From: Microvirga sp. SRT01
GTDB taxonomy: Bacteria > Pseudomonadota > Alphaproteobacteria > Sphingomonadales > Sphingomonadaceae
Length of the DNA stretch: 64,000 bases
Assembly (NCBI GenBank): GCA_018139225.1
Contig: JAGSNX010000001.1
Span: 930,001-994,000 of the forward strand
Direction of reading: 5' to 3'
Shown: in pieces, positions 55,383 through 63,964 of the stretch
How the letters are laid out: the number at the start of each line of letters is the position of its first letter
Numbering within the stretch: the first letter of the stretch is position 1
The notes under the pieces: model-generated
Databases searched by the model: none
The model's input: the letters and a program-made list of their open reading frames with translations, nothing else
What the model was told of the DNA's origin: nothing
Program-made: the position numbers and the translations under genes

Positions 55383-56318
55383 ATGACGAAGCTGCTGCCA
55401 TCACTGGTGTCCGCATTGGTGCTGTCGATAACCGCCGCGCCCGCGGCGGCGGATGTGAAGACCGGTGTCGATGCGTGGGGCCGCGGCGAATATTCGCGTG
55501 CGGTGCAGGAGTGGCGGACACCGGCGGTGCAGGGAGACCCCGACGCGCAGTTCAATCTGGCGCAGGCGTACAAGCTGGGCCGCGGCGTGCCAGTCGATCC
55601 GGCGCAGGCGGAAAGCTGGTTCCGCAAGGCCGCCGATCAAGGCCATCAACAGGCACAGGACAATTACGGTCTCGCGCTGTTCCAGGGGGGCCACAAGGAA
55701 CAGGCCGCGCCGTGGCTGTTCAAGTCCGCCGACCGCGGCGAGGCGCGCGCGCAGTTGGTGCTCGGCACGATGCTGTTCAACGGCGACGGTGTGCCGCGGG
55801 ATTACCCCCGCGCTTACGCGCTGATGACGCGCGCATCGCAGGCGGGATTGCAGTCGGCCGGCACGACCCTGGCGCAGATGGACCAGTATATCTCCGCCGA
55901 GGATCGCGAGCGCGGGCTGACGCTGGCGCAGGAATATGCGGTGGGCTCGGTGACGCCTGACCTGCCGGGCGCGGCAACGACCACGCCGGTGAAAGCCGTG
56001 AAATCGGCGTCTGTGGTGAAGCCCGTCGCGATTCCGGCCTCCGTGCTGCGTGAGCCGGTCCTGCGCGCCGAGCCGAAGACGGTCGCCAGACCGCGGGCAA
56101 AGACCGGAGCATGGCGGGTGCAACTCGGCGCCTTCCGCGATCGCGGCAATGCGGAGGGATTGTGGAGGCAGGTTCGCGGCAAGCTCGGCGGCGCGGAACC
56201 GGCCTATGTAGCGGGCGGCGGGGTCACCCGGTTGCAGGCGACCGGCTTTATGAACAAGGCGGAGGCTCAGCGCGCATGCAAAGCCGTAGCGGCATCGTGC
56301 GTGGTGGTGGCGCCGTAG
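55383..56318 (+). CDS. Periplasmic Sel1-repeat and SPOR domain protein
   Basis: This 311-residue protein has a signal peptide ending AAPAAAD, several Sel1-like repeats at about residues 30-170 (GDPDAQFNLAQAYKLGRGVPVDPAQAESWFRKAADQGHQQAQDNYGLALF and next), a linker, and a C-terminal SPOR domain (GAWRVQLGAFRDRGNAEGLWRQV, RLQATGFMNKAEAQRACKAV). It starts 155 bp from divergent parA. With the TPR/SPOR protein it brackets the ParA operon, and both probably act at the septum. Confidence 0.87.
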   Translation: MTKLLPSLVSALVLSITAAPAAADVKTGVDAWGRGEYSRAVQEWRTPAVQGDPDAQFNLAQAYKLGRGVPVDPAQAESWFRKAADQGHQQAQDNYGLALFQGGHKEQAAPWLFKSADRGEARAQLVLGTMLFNGDGVPRDYPRAYALMTRASQAGLQSAGTTLAQMDQYISAEDRERGLTLAQEYAVGSVTPDLPGAATTTPVKAVKSASVVKPVAIPASVLREPVLRAEPKTVARPRAKTGAWRVQLGAFRDRGNAEGLWRQVRGKLGGAEPAYVAGGGVTRLQATGFMNKAEAQRACKAVAASCVVVAP

Positions 56319-56391
56319 AGTTCTCGACGGGCTCGTTGCGGCATCCGCCGTTCCGCAGATGGGATTTCAGCTGACACCGCAAAGCCATCTT

Positions 56392-56491
56392 CTCCCCTCC
56401 CCTTCAGGCGAGGGGCTGGGGGTGGGGCGATGCCGCGAGTACATCGCCTGAGGGGAGGCCCCACCCCAACCCTGCCCTGAAGGGGAGGGAG
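56392..56491. repeat. 100-bp palindromic element (CTCCCCTCCCCTTCAGG type)
   Basis: The left half CTCCCCTCCCCTTCAGG..., through a GGGGTGGGGCGATG block, is mirrored in the right half ending ...CCTGAAGGGGAGGGAG. The centre is about CCGCGAGTA. It lies between the stops of the convergent Sel1-SPOR and serB genes. A related element lies at 60121-60255. Confidence 0.7.
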
Positions 56492-56503
56492 TAGAAAATT
56501 TGG

Positions 56504-57379
56504 CTACACCCCGACCCAATCCGCTCGCGCGATGCCCTGTGCATAGAGCAGCGCCGTCAGGTCGGCATTCTCGACCCGCGCGCCGGCCGCCGCCGCGACG
56601 ATCGGCTTGGCGCGAAACGCCACGCCCAGCCCCGCTGCGCGGATCATCGGCAGGTCGTTGGCTCCGTCGCCGACCGCCAGCGTCTCCCCGTGCGAGAGAT
56701 CGAGGCGTGCGGTTTCCGCCGCCAGCGTCGCCTCCTTCGTCCCGGCATCGACGATCGGCTTCGCAACGGTGCCGGTGAGCTTGCCGTCCGCGACCAGCAG
56801 CACGTTGGCGATCGCGCGGTGGAAACCGATCTCCGCGGCCACCGGCTCGGCGAAGCGCGTGAAGCCGCCGGACACCAGCACGCAGGTCGCGCCCCGCGCC
56901 CGCATCGTCTGCACCAGCGGCTTCGCGCCCGGCATGATCCGCACGCGTTCGGCCAGACACCGGGTGATCACCGCCTCGTCCAGCCCCGCGAGCAGCGCGA
57001 CGCGGGCGTCCAGCGCCCCCGCGAAGTCCAGTTCGCCGCGCATCGCCGCCTCGGTCACGGCCGAAACTTGCGCCTTGATCCCGGCATAGTCCGCCAGTTC
57101 GTCGATGCATTCGACGGTAATCATCGTCGAATCCATGTCGGCGATCAGCAACCGCTTCTCGCGCGCGGTCGCCGGCTGCACGATCGCATCGACGCCGGGC
57201 AGCAGCCCTTCGAGCACCGCCCTGCCCGCCTCCGGCTCGGCGGAGAAGACCAGATCGGCGGCGACGCCCTCGTCCAGCCATGTCGAAGCCCCCGGCGCGC
57301 AGCAGGCGTCACGCAGCGCGTCCAGCGCCACCGATACGTCTCCCGCCCGGAGCGTCTCTGCTGCTATCAGCGTCGCCAT
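56504..57379 (-). CDS. serB: Phosphoserine phosphatase
   Basis: SerB performs the last step of serine synthesis. The 291 residues show the HAD motif [25 protein letters not shown] (nucleophile D81, acid D83), motif [16 protein letters not shown], the lysine in [14 protein letters not shown], and [23 protein letters not shown] (motif III/IV). The N-terminal 75 residues are the ACT-like part of the long form. The ATG at 57379 overlaps the miaA start codon on the other strand (CATG). An ATG two codons upstream at 57385 is the alternative. Confidence 0.95.
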   Translation of the reverse strand: MATLIAAETLRAGDVSVALDALRDACCAPGASTWLDEGVAADLVFSAEPEAGRAVLEGLLPGVDAIVQPATAREKRLLIADMDSTMITVECIDELADYAGIKAQVSAVTEAAMRGELDFAGALDARVALLAGLDEAVITRCLAERVRIMPGAKPLVQTMRARGATCVLVSGGFTRFAEPVAAEIGFHRAIANVLLVADGKLTGTVAKPIVDAGTKEATLAAETARLDLSHGETLAVGDGANDLPMIRAAGLGVAFRAKPIVAAAAGARVENADLTALLYAQGIARADWVGV

Positions 57380-58319
57380 GAACATCGTCGATCTCCCACC
57401 GGCGGCTGAGCGGCCAAGGCTGGCGCTCATTGCAGGGCCGACCGCCAGCGGCAAGTCCGCCGCCGCGATCGCGCTGGCGGAACACGCCGATGGCGTGGTC
57501 GTCAACGCCGACGCGAGTCAGGTCTACGCCGACCTGCGCATCCTCAGCGCGCGCCCGTCGGAGGAGGACGAAGCACGCGTGCCGCACCAACTGTTCGGCT
57601 ATATCGATGGCGCAGAGAGCTGCTCCGCCGCGCGCTGGGCGGGCGATGCCGCTGCCGCGATCGACGCGATCCACGCGCAGGGCAAGCTGCCGGTGCTGGC
57701 GGGCGGCACCGGCCTGTATATTCGCACGCTGCTCGACGGCATCGCGCCGGTGCCCGACATCGATCCGGCGATCCGTGCCGACGTCCGCGCCCTGCCCGTC
57801 GCCATCGCCCACGACCGGCTGGCGACGCTCGATCCGGCCGCCGCCGCCCGCCTTGCACCCGCCGATACCACCCGAGTCGCGCGCGCGCTGGAGGTGGTGC
57901 TGTCGACCGGCCGCACGCTGGCCTCGTGGCAGGCGGAACGCAGCGGCGGTATCGGCGGGCGCGTCATGCTCCAGCCGCTGATCCTGCTGCCCGACCGGGC
58001 CGCCTTGATCGACCGCTGCGATGAGCGGCTGGCGGCGATGTTCGCCGGCGGCGCTATCGAGGAAGTCGCCAGCTTGTTGAGACGCAACGATATTCCCCCC
58101 GACGCCCCGGTCCGTCGCGCGATCGGCGTGCCGGAGATCGCGGCGATGCTGGCGGGCGATGCGAGCCGGGAAGAGGCGCTCGCGGGCGCGCGGCTGGCGA
58201 CGCGCCGTTATGCCAAGCGCCAATACACGTGGTTCCGGCACCAGCCACCCGCAGACTGGCCGCGATCAGAAAGTTTCCCCAAAGAGACTTTAAATGAAAT
58301 ATTCTGTCTTTCGGGTTGA
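57378..58319 (+). CDS. miaA: tRNA dimethylallyltransferase
   Basis: MiaA adds a dimethylallyl group to A37 of tRNAs reading UNN codons. The 313 residues have the P-loop [38 protein letters not shown] (binds the tRNA base), [16 protein letters not shown] and the C-terminal [14 protein letters not shown]. Start is ATG 57378, two bases of which are shared, on the other strand, with the serB start. Its final 26 bases also encode the beginning of a short peptide preceding ilvB. Confidence 0.95.
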   Translation: MNIVDLPPAAERPRLALIAGPTASGKSAAAIALAEHADGVVVNADASQVYADLRILSARPSEEDEARVPHQLFGYIDGAESCSAARWAGDAAAAIDAIHAQGKLPVLAGGTGLYIRTLLDGIAPVPDIDPAIRADVRALPVAIAHDRLATLDPAAAARLAPADTTRVARALEVVLSTGRTLASWQAERSGGIGGRVMLQPLILLPDRAALIDRCDERLAAMFAGGAIEEVASLLRRNDIPPDAPVRRAIGVPEIAAMLAGDASREEALAGARLATRRYAKRQYTWFRHQPPADWPRSESFPKETLNEIFCLSG

Positions 58320-58348
58320 CGCGCAGGAAAGCGTCCTTTAGCGGGACG
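58294..58348 (+). promoter_or_regulatory. Putative valine-rich leader peptide and competing hairpins before ilvB
   Basis: An ORF at 58294-58341 encodes [15 protein letters not shown], with three valine codons and one leucine codon in 15, ending 33 bases before the ilvB start. AAAGAGA lies upstream of its ATG. Two hairpins share one arm: GACGC:GCGTC (58318-58322 with 58331-58335) and CGTCC:GGACG (58332-58336 with 58344-58348). They cannot form together. This is the layout of an attenuator, but no clear T-tract terminator follows, so a translational mechanism or coincidence remains possible. Confidence 0.4.
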
Positions 58349-58374
58349 GCCATTCCAACAGGTGGAGACGTGAC

Positions 58375-60120
58375 GTGACCGAGCAAAGCGGAGCAGACAT
58401 CCTCGTCGAGGCGCTGTGCGATCTCGGCGTGGAGGTCGTGTTCGGCTATCCGGGCGGTGCCGTGCTGCCGATCTACGATGCGCTCTTCCGGTCGGGCCGG
58501 ATCAAGCACATCCTCGTCCGGCACGAACAGGCAGCGACGCATGCGGCGGAGGGCTATGCCCGCTCCACCGGCAAGCCCGGCGTCGTCCTCGTCACCTCCG
58601 GCCCCGGCGCGACCAATGCCGTCACCGGCATCACCGATGCGCTGATGGACTCGATCCCGATGGTCGTCATCACGGGTCAGGTCCCGACCGCGCTGATCGG
58701 CACCGACGCGTTCCAGGAAGCGGATACGGTCGGCATCACGCGCCACTGTTCCAAGCACAATTATCTGGTGAAGGACCCGGCCAAGCTCGGCGCGATCATC
58801 CACGAGGCGTTCCACATCGCCACCAAGGGTCGCCCCGGTCCGGTCGTCGTCGACATCCCCAAGGACGTTCAGGTCGCAACCGCCGCCTACACGAAGCCGG
58901 GCGCGATCCAGCACAAGACCTATCGCCCGCAAGTGAAGGCGGACCGTGCCGCGATCGAGCAGGTCGTCGACATGCTCGCCGCGGCGGAGCGGCCCGTTCT
59001 GTATACCGGCGGCGGCATCATCAATTCGGGCCCGGCGGCATCGCAGATGCTGGCGGAGCTGGCGCGGCTGACCGGTGCGCCCGTGACCTCGACGTTGATG
59101 GGCCTCGGCTGCTTCCCGGCGTCCTCGCCGCAGTTCCTCGGCATGCTCGGCATGCACGGCACGTACGAGGCGAACATGGCGATGAACCAGGCCGATCTGG
59201 TCGTCGCGATCGGCGCGCGGTTCGACGATCGGGTCACCGGCCGGCTGGACGCGTTCAGCCCGAACAGCCGCAAGGTTCACATCGATATCGATCGCTCGTC
59301 GATCAACAAGACGGTGCGGATCGACCTGCCGATCGTCGCCGATGCCGGCCATGCGATGGAAGACATGGTCCGCATCTGGAAAAGCCGCCAGCATCCGAAG
59401 CCGGACACGCGCGAGTGGTGGAGCAGGATCGCCGAATGGCGTGCGGTCGCGTGCCTGTCGTTCCCGGAGGTCGGCAACGACATCATGCCGCAACGCGCGA
59501 TCCGCGCCTTGTGGGAGGCGACCCACGCCCGCCAGCCGATCATCACGACCGAAGTCGGCCAGCACCAGATGTGGGCCGCGCAGCATTTCGGGTTCGAGCT
59601 GCCCAACAAGTGGCTCACGTCCGGCGGTCTCGGCACGATGGGCTATGGCCTGCCCGCCGCGATCGGCGCGCAACTCGGCAATCCGAACGCGCTGGTCATC
59701 GACATCGCCGGCGAAGCATCGATCCAGATGAATATCCAGGAACTGGCGACGGCGACTCAGTATCGCCTGCCGGTCAAGATCTTCATCCTGAACAACCAGT
59801 ATATGGGCATGGTCCGCCAGTGGCAGGAACTGACCTATTCCTCACGCTATGCGGAGAGCTATTCGGAATCGCTCCCCGACTTCGTGAAGCTCGGCGAGGC
59901 GTACGGGTGGAAGGGTATTCGCATCGAGACTCGCGATCAGCTCGACGCGGGCATCGCCGACATGCTTGCCTATGACGGGCCGGTGATCGTCGACTGCATG
60001 GTGTCGCAGCTGACGAACTGCTTCCCGATGATCCCGTCGGGCGCGGCGCATACCGACATGATCCTCCAGGCGAACGAGGTATCGGGCACGATGGACGACG
60101 AGGCCAAGGCCCTCGTCTGA
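58375..60120 (+). CDS. ilvB: Acetolactate synthase large subunit
   Basis: This 581-residue thiamine diphosphate and FAD enzyme condenses pyruvate with pyruvate or 2-ketobutyrate, the first common step of valine, leucine and isoleucine synthesis. Motifs: VFGYPGGAVLPIYDAL, HEQAATHAAEGYARSTGKPGVVLVTSGPGATN (ThDP glutamate in HEQ), FQEADTVGITRHCSKHNYLV, and the Mg/ThDP-binding region (MGYGLPAAIGAQLGNPNALVIDIAGEASIQMNIQELATATQYRLPVKIFILNN). The usual GDG of this motif reads AGE here (IDIAGEASIQMN), which also occurs in family members as GDASIQMN/GEASIQMN. GTG start, preceded by GGTGGAGA. Confidence 0.95.
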   Translation: MTEQSGADILVEALCDLGVEVVFGYPGGAVLPIYDALFRSGRIKHILVRHEQAATHAAEGYARSTGKPGVVLVTSGPGATNAVTGITDALMDSIPMVVITGQVPTALIGTDAFQEADTVGITRHCSKHNYLVKDPAKLGAIIHEAFHIATKGRPGPVVVDIPKDVQVATAAYTKPGAIQHKTYRPQVKADRAAIEQVVDMLAAAERPVLYTGGGIINSGPAASQMLAELARLTGAPVTSTLMGLGCFPASSPQFLGMLGMHGTYEANMAMNQADLVVAIGARFDDRVTGRLDAFSPNSRKVHIDIDRSSINKTVRIDLPIVADAGHAMEDMVRIWKSRQHPKPDTREWWSRIAEWRAVACLSFPEVGNDIMPQRAIRALWEATHARQPIITTEVGQHQMWAAQHFGFELPNKWLTSGGLGTMGYGLPAAIGAQLGNPNALVIDIAGEASIQMNIQELATATQYRLPVKIFILNNQYMGMVRQWQELTYSSRYAESYSESLPDFVKLGEAYGWKGIRIETRDQLDAGIADMLAYDGPVIVDCMVSQLTNCFPMIPSGAAHTDMILQANEVSGTMDDEAKALV

Positions 60121-60255
60121 CCCTCTCCCCTCCTTGTCAGGGAGGGTGCGGGGGTGGGTAGCATGCTCGCGACCCAGCACAGCCGACGCCCAGCTCTCCG
60201 TACATCGCCCAGACGCCACCCACCCCCAGCCCCTCCCTTGCAAGGGAGGGGAGTT
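60121..60255. repeat. Palindromic element between ilvB and ilvH
   Basis: CTCCCCTCCTTGTCAGGGAGGGTGCGGGGGTGGGT on the left is mirrored by ACCCACCCCCAGCCCCTCCCTTGCAAGGGAGGGGAGT on the right, across a centre of about 60 bases. It resembles the element at 56392-56491. It fills almost the whole 146-bp spacer between two subunits of one enzyme. Confidence 0.65.
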
Positions 60256-60266
60256 GAGGACCCGGA

Positions 60267-60782
60267 ATGCACATCAAGACCGAAGCCGCCGAACGCCACA
60301 CGCTGGCCGTGATCGTCGACAACGAGCCGGGCATCCTCGCCCGGATCGCCGGGCTGTTCACCGCGCGCGGCTATAATATCGAGAGCCTGACGGTGTCCGA
60401 GATCACCGAGGACAAGGCGGTCAGCCGCATCACGATCGTCACCAGCGCATCGCCGCCGGTGATGGAGCAGATCATGGCGCAGCTCGACCGGCTCGTCCCC
60501 GTCCACCGCGTCACCGACCTGACCGTCGCGGGCGAACACGTCGAACGCGAACTCGCGCTCGTGAAGGTGGCCGGCATCGGCGACAAGCGGATCGAGGCGA
60601 TGCGCCTCGCCGAGGTGTATCGCGGTCGTGTGGTCGATGCGACCACGTCCAGCTTCGTGTTCGAAGTCACCGGCGGCCGCGACAAGATCGACAAGTTCGT
60701 CGAACTGATGGCGGAGGTCGGGCTGGTCGAAGTCGCCCGCACCGGCATCGTCGCCATCTCCCGCGGTCGCGAGGCCGCCTGA
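60267..60782 (+). CDS. ilvH: Acetolactate synthase small (regulatory) subunit
   Basis: This 171-residue regulatory subunit confers valine feedback inhibition. The N-terminal ACT domain reads RHTLAVIVDNEPGILARIAGLFTARGYNIESLTVSEI (the glycine/asparagine valine-site region), followed by ISRITIVTSASPPVMEQIMAQLDRLVPVHRVTDLT and a second ACT-like domain (AEVYRGRVVDATTSSFVFEVTGGRDKIDKFVELM). Length is usual. It follows ilvB after a palindromic spacer. The symbol ilvN is also in use. Confidence 0.95.
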   Translation: MHIKTEAAERHTLAVIVDNEPGILARIAGLFTARGYNIESLTVSEITEDKAVSRITIVTSASPPVMEQIMAQLDRLVPVHRVTDLTVAGEHVERELALVKVAGIGDKRIEAMRLAEVYRGRVVDATTSSFVFEVTGGRDKIDKFVELMAEVGLVEVARTGIVAISRGREAA

Positions 60783-61928
<1,146 letters not shown>

Positions 61929-61941
61929 ACCCCCGATCCTC

Positions 61942-61979
61942 ATCGCAGCCGCTCCCCATGGCGACGGGGCGGCTGCGAT
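61942..61979. terminator. Strong hairpin between convergent ilvC and STAS-like gene
   Basis: ATCGCAGCCGC (61942-61952) pairs with GCGGCTGCGAT (61969-61979), extended inward by further C:G pairs. No T-tract follows on either strand, so it may be a bidirectional or Rho-assisted stop, or a 3'-end stabiliser of the ilv message. Confidence 0.5.
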
Positions 61980-62028
61980 CAGCGGCGGGGGTCGTGGCGA
62001 TTGCTATCGTCCGAAGACGGGTCGCGTT

Positions 62029-62379
62029 TCAGATTGCGAACAACCAGGTTCTGGCCTCGGCTTCGTCCAGAAATATCTGGCAGTTATCCGGAGACGTCAG
62101 ACGCTTGATCTGAAGTCGCTGGATCGCGGAATCCGACGAGACGATGGCGAAGCGTTTTGCCAACATGCTGTACATCGGCATGAATTCACCCAGTTCGCGC
62201 GTCAGCTTCTTTTCCTGAACGGGAAAGTTTCGCGCGACGACGAGGATGCGGCTTTGTCCCGGCCTCGCGCCGTCGTCGATCGCGTTCTGCACGATCTCTC
62301 CCGCCCGCACCTTGAATGCATCGATCGTGGCATGGGTCCAGAAACCGTTGAATTCGACCCGGACGAAGCGGTTCGGCAT
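62029..62379 (-). CDS. STAS/SpoIIAA-like small protein
   Basis: This 116-residue protein has no signal peptide. Its alternating beta-strand and helix order (VRVEFNGFWTHATIDAFKVRAGEIVQNAIDDG, SRILVVARNF, FAIVSSDSAIQRLQIKRL, CQIFLDEAEARTWL) fits the SpoIIAA/SEC14-like STAS fold, as used in small single-domain proteins that bind lipid or act as anti-sigma antagonists. No matching sigma or anti-sigma gene is nearby. It is convergent with ilvC across a strong hairpin. Confidence 0.7.
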   Translation of the reverse strand: MPNRFVRVEFNGFWTHATIDAFKVRAGEIVQNAIDDGARPGQSRILVVARNFPVQEKKLTRELGEFMPMYSMLAKRFAIVSSDSAIQRLQIKRLTSPDNCQIFLDEAEARTWLFAI

Positions 62380-62679
62380 GTCGTGATCGAAGCGGAACGG
62401 GTGTTAATCCATCGATCCCTTGTCATCGAACCGCAATCTTCGGTCAATGTCAGGTCGACGCGCGATGACGGCGATGCCCGCTTCACGGATTGACATTCCG
62501 AAAGGATGGTCTCGATGTCAAACACTTGCAGAACATTCGACCATCAACGATGAATTCGACCGATCAGCGTCGGATGTTCGATCACCCCCCCCTGCATGAA
62601 ACCGATCGTTGCCGCTTTGGTCGTTTGACAAGGGCCGCATCGGCCCGCACCTCCTGTGCCATCAACAGGAGGATTATCC
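62380..62679. other. 300-bp divergent spacer between STAS-like gene and yceI
   Basis: No gene is supported. It holds TTGACAT (62490-62496) mirrored by ATGTCAA (62515-62521), a possible operator, and a GGGCC-GGCCC hairpin near 62632. AT-richer sequence around 62500-62560 is a likely promoter zone for both genes. Confidence 0.4.
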
Positions 62680-63282
62680 ATGCGTTTCGCGCTTCCCGTC
62701 GCGGCTCTGTTCGCCGTCGCCGCCCCCGTCATCGCTCAGGGCCTGCCCGGCACCGCCAACACGGCGCTGGTCAAGGCCGGCACCTATCAGGTCGATCCCA
62801 ATCACACGCAGGTGACGTGGACCGTCAATCATATGGGCTTTTCCATGTTGTCGGGTCAGTTCGGTGCCGGCTCCGGTTCGATTACGATCGATCCCGCCAA
62901 GCCCGCGGCGACGAAGGTCGATGTGACCTTCCCCGTCGACCAGCTGTCGACCACCGCGGCTCGGTTCACGGAGCATCTGAAGTCGAAGGATTTCTTCGAC
63001 GTCGCCAACAATCCGACCGCGCGCTTCGTCTCGACCGGCGTGACGCCGACCGCGAACGGCGCGACGGTGACCGGCAACCTGACGCTGAAGGGCGTGACCA
63101 AGCCGGTGACGTTGCAGGCGAAGTTCGTCGGGGCGGGCGATAACCCGATGAGCAAGAAGCTGAACTTCGGCTTTCACGCGACCGGCACGATCAACCGCAG
63201 CGATTTCGGCCTCGGCTATGCCGTGCCGGCGGTGGCCGACAAGGTCGACCTGACGATCAACGCGGCCTTCTCGGCCTCGTAA
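62680..63282 (+). CDS. YceI family periplasmic lipid/isoprenoid-binding protein
   Basis: This 200-residue protein has a signal peptide ending AAPVIAQ and one YceI lipocalin-like barrel: AGTYQVDPNHTQVTWTVNHMGFSMLSGQFG, VDVTFPVDQLSTTAARFTEHLKSKDFFDVANNPTARFVSTGV, LTLKGVTKPVTLQAKFVG, FGFHATGTINRSDFGLGY. Members bind polyisoprenoid lipids in the periplasm and are often raised at stress or high pH. AGGAGG eight bases before ATG 62680 makes this a strong start. Confidence 0.92.
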   Translation: MRFALPVAALFAVAAPVIAQGLPGTANTALVKAGTYQVDPNHTQVTWTVNHMGFSMLSGQFGAGSGSITIDPAKPAATKVDVTFPVDQLSTTAARFTEHLKSKDFFDVANNPTARFVSTGVTPTANGATVTGNLTLKGVTKPVTLQAKFVGAGDNPMSKKLNFGFHATGTINRSDFGLGYAVPAVADKVDLTINAAFSAS

Positions 63283-63290
63283 CGACCGAC

Positions 63291-63313
63291 GGGCGGCGTC
63301 CTCGACGCCGCCC
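63291..63313. terminator. Bidirectional hairpin between yceI and BLUF genes
   Basis: GGGCGGCGTC (63291-63300) pairs perfectly with GACGCCGCCC (63304-63313) over a three-base CTC loop. It lies 8 bp past the yceI stop and 4 bp from the BLUF stop, serving convergent genes. No good T-tract is present. Confidence 0.6.
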
Positions 63314-63317
63314 GCTC

Positions 63318-63716
63318 TCAGGCCGTACGCCGGGTCGCGATCAGGCCGGTGAAGGTCGCGCGGACGCTGTCGCTGGCACCCGCCAGCAGCCGCGCGACCT
63401 TGCCGTCGAACGTGTCCGCCTCGTCCGTCGGCAGGCGATAGGCCATCGACCAATTGCCGAACTCGCGCGTCGTGATCGTGCGATCCGATAATATGACGAC
63501 CGCATGATGACGGGGATCGGCCTTGATCCGCGCGAAGGTCGCGGCGACGGGTTCCTCGTCCCCCTCCAGCACTTGCAGAAATCGCGTCCCGTCCGTGTAG
63601 AGCAGTCCGGTCACGCCGGCCGCGTCGTTGTTGCGGCGGGAAATCATCAGGATGTTGCCGACGCTGACCTCCGGAACGCTCGGCGGGCGGGAACTGACGT
63701 AAAGAAGTTGGCGCAC
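63318..63716 (-). CDS. BLUF-domain blue-light sensor
   Basis: This 132-residue protein is a single BLUF domain with a short helical C-terminal tail. Photocycle residues are all present: Y6 in LLYVSSR, N30 in SRRNNDAAGVTGLLY, Q48 in RFLQVLEG, and W89/M91 in GNWSMAY. The tyrosine-glutamine pair around FAD shifts on blue light. There is no effector domain (EAL or similar), so it must act through a partner, as PixD- or SlbB-type short BLUF proteins do. An Fe-S photolyase elsewhere in this window is another light-linked gene, but the two are unlinked. Confidence 0.9.
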   Translation of the reverse strand: MRQLLYVSSRPPSVPEVSVGNILMISRRNNDAAGVTGLLYTDGTRFLQVLEGDEEPVAATFARIKADPRHHAVVILSDRTITTREFGNWSMAYRLPTDEADTFDGKVARLLAGASDSVRATFTGLIATRRTA

Positions 63717-63850
63717 GCGGAGTTTCCCTGATGTTGCAGGCGTTCGGACGGGCTCCTAACGCGCCGCTGTCCGGACATCGCTGACCTGCATCAGCCGGGC
63801 GGACTTTACCATACTGGACAATCGGTCGTCGCCGCGCCACAGGATGCGTC

Positions 63851-63897
63851 ATGCCGGCCAACCGCCTCGATCCGCGACTTATCCGCCCCTAGGGGCG
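63851..63897 (+). promoter_or_regulatory. Possible short leader ORF and palindrome before leuA
   Basis: ATG 63851, with CAGGA six bases upstream, opens a 13-codon ORF (MPANRLDPRLIRP) ending at 63892, containing two leucine and one isoleucine codons. Its stop lies inside a perfect 14-bp palindrome CGCCCCTAGGGGCG (63884-63897). The residue bias is slight, so this is only a candidate leucine leader. Confidence 0.2.
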
Positions 63898-63964
63898 CGA
63901 CCACGGCCAGCGCACCTGGGGGACGATAGCGGCCACTCTCCCCTTCTCGCCGAAAGGCTCCGCC

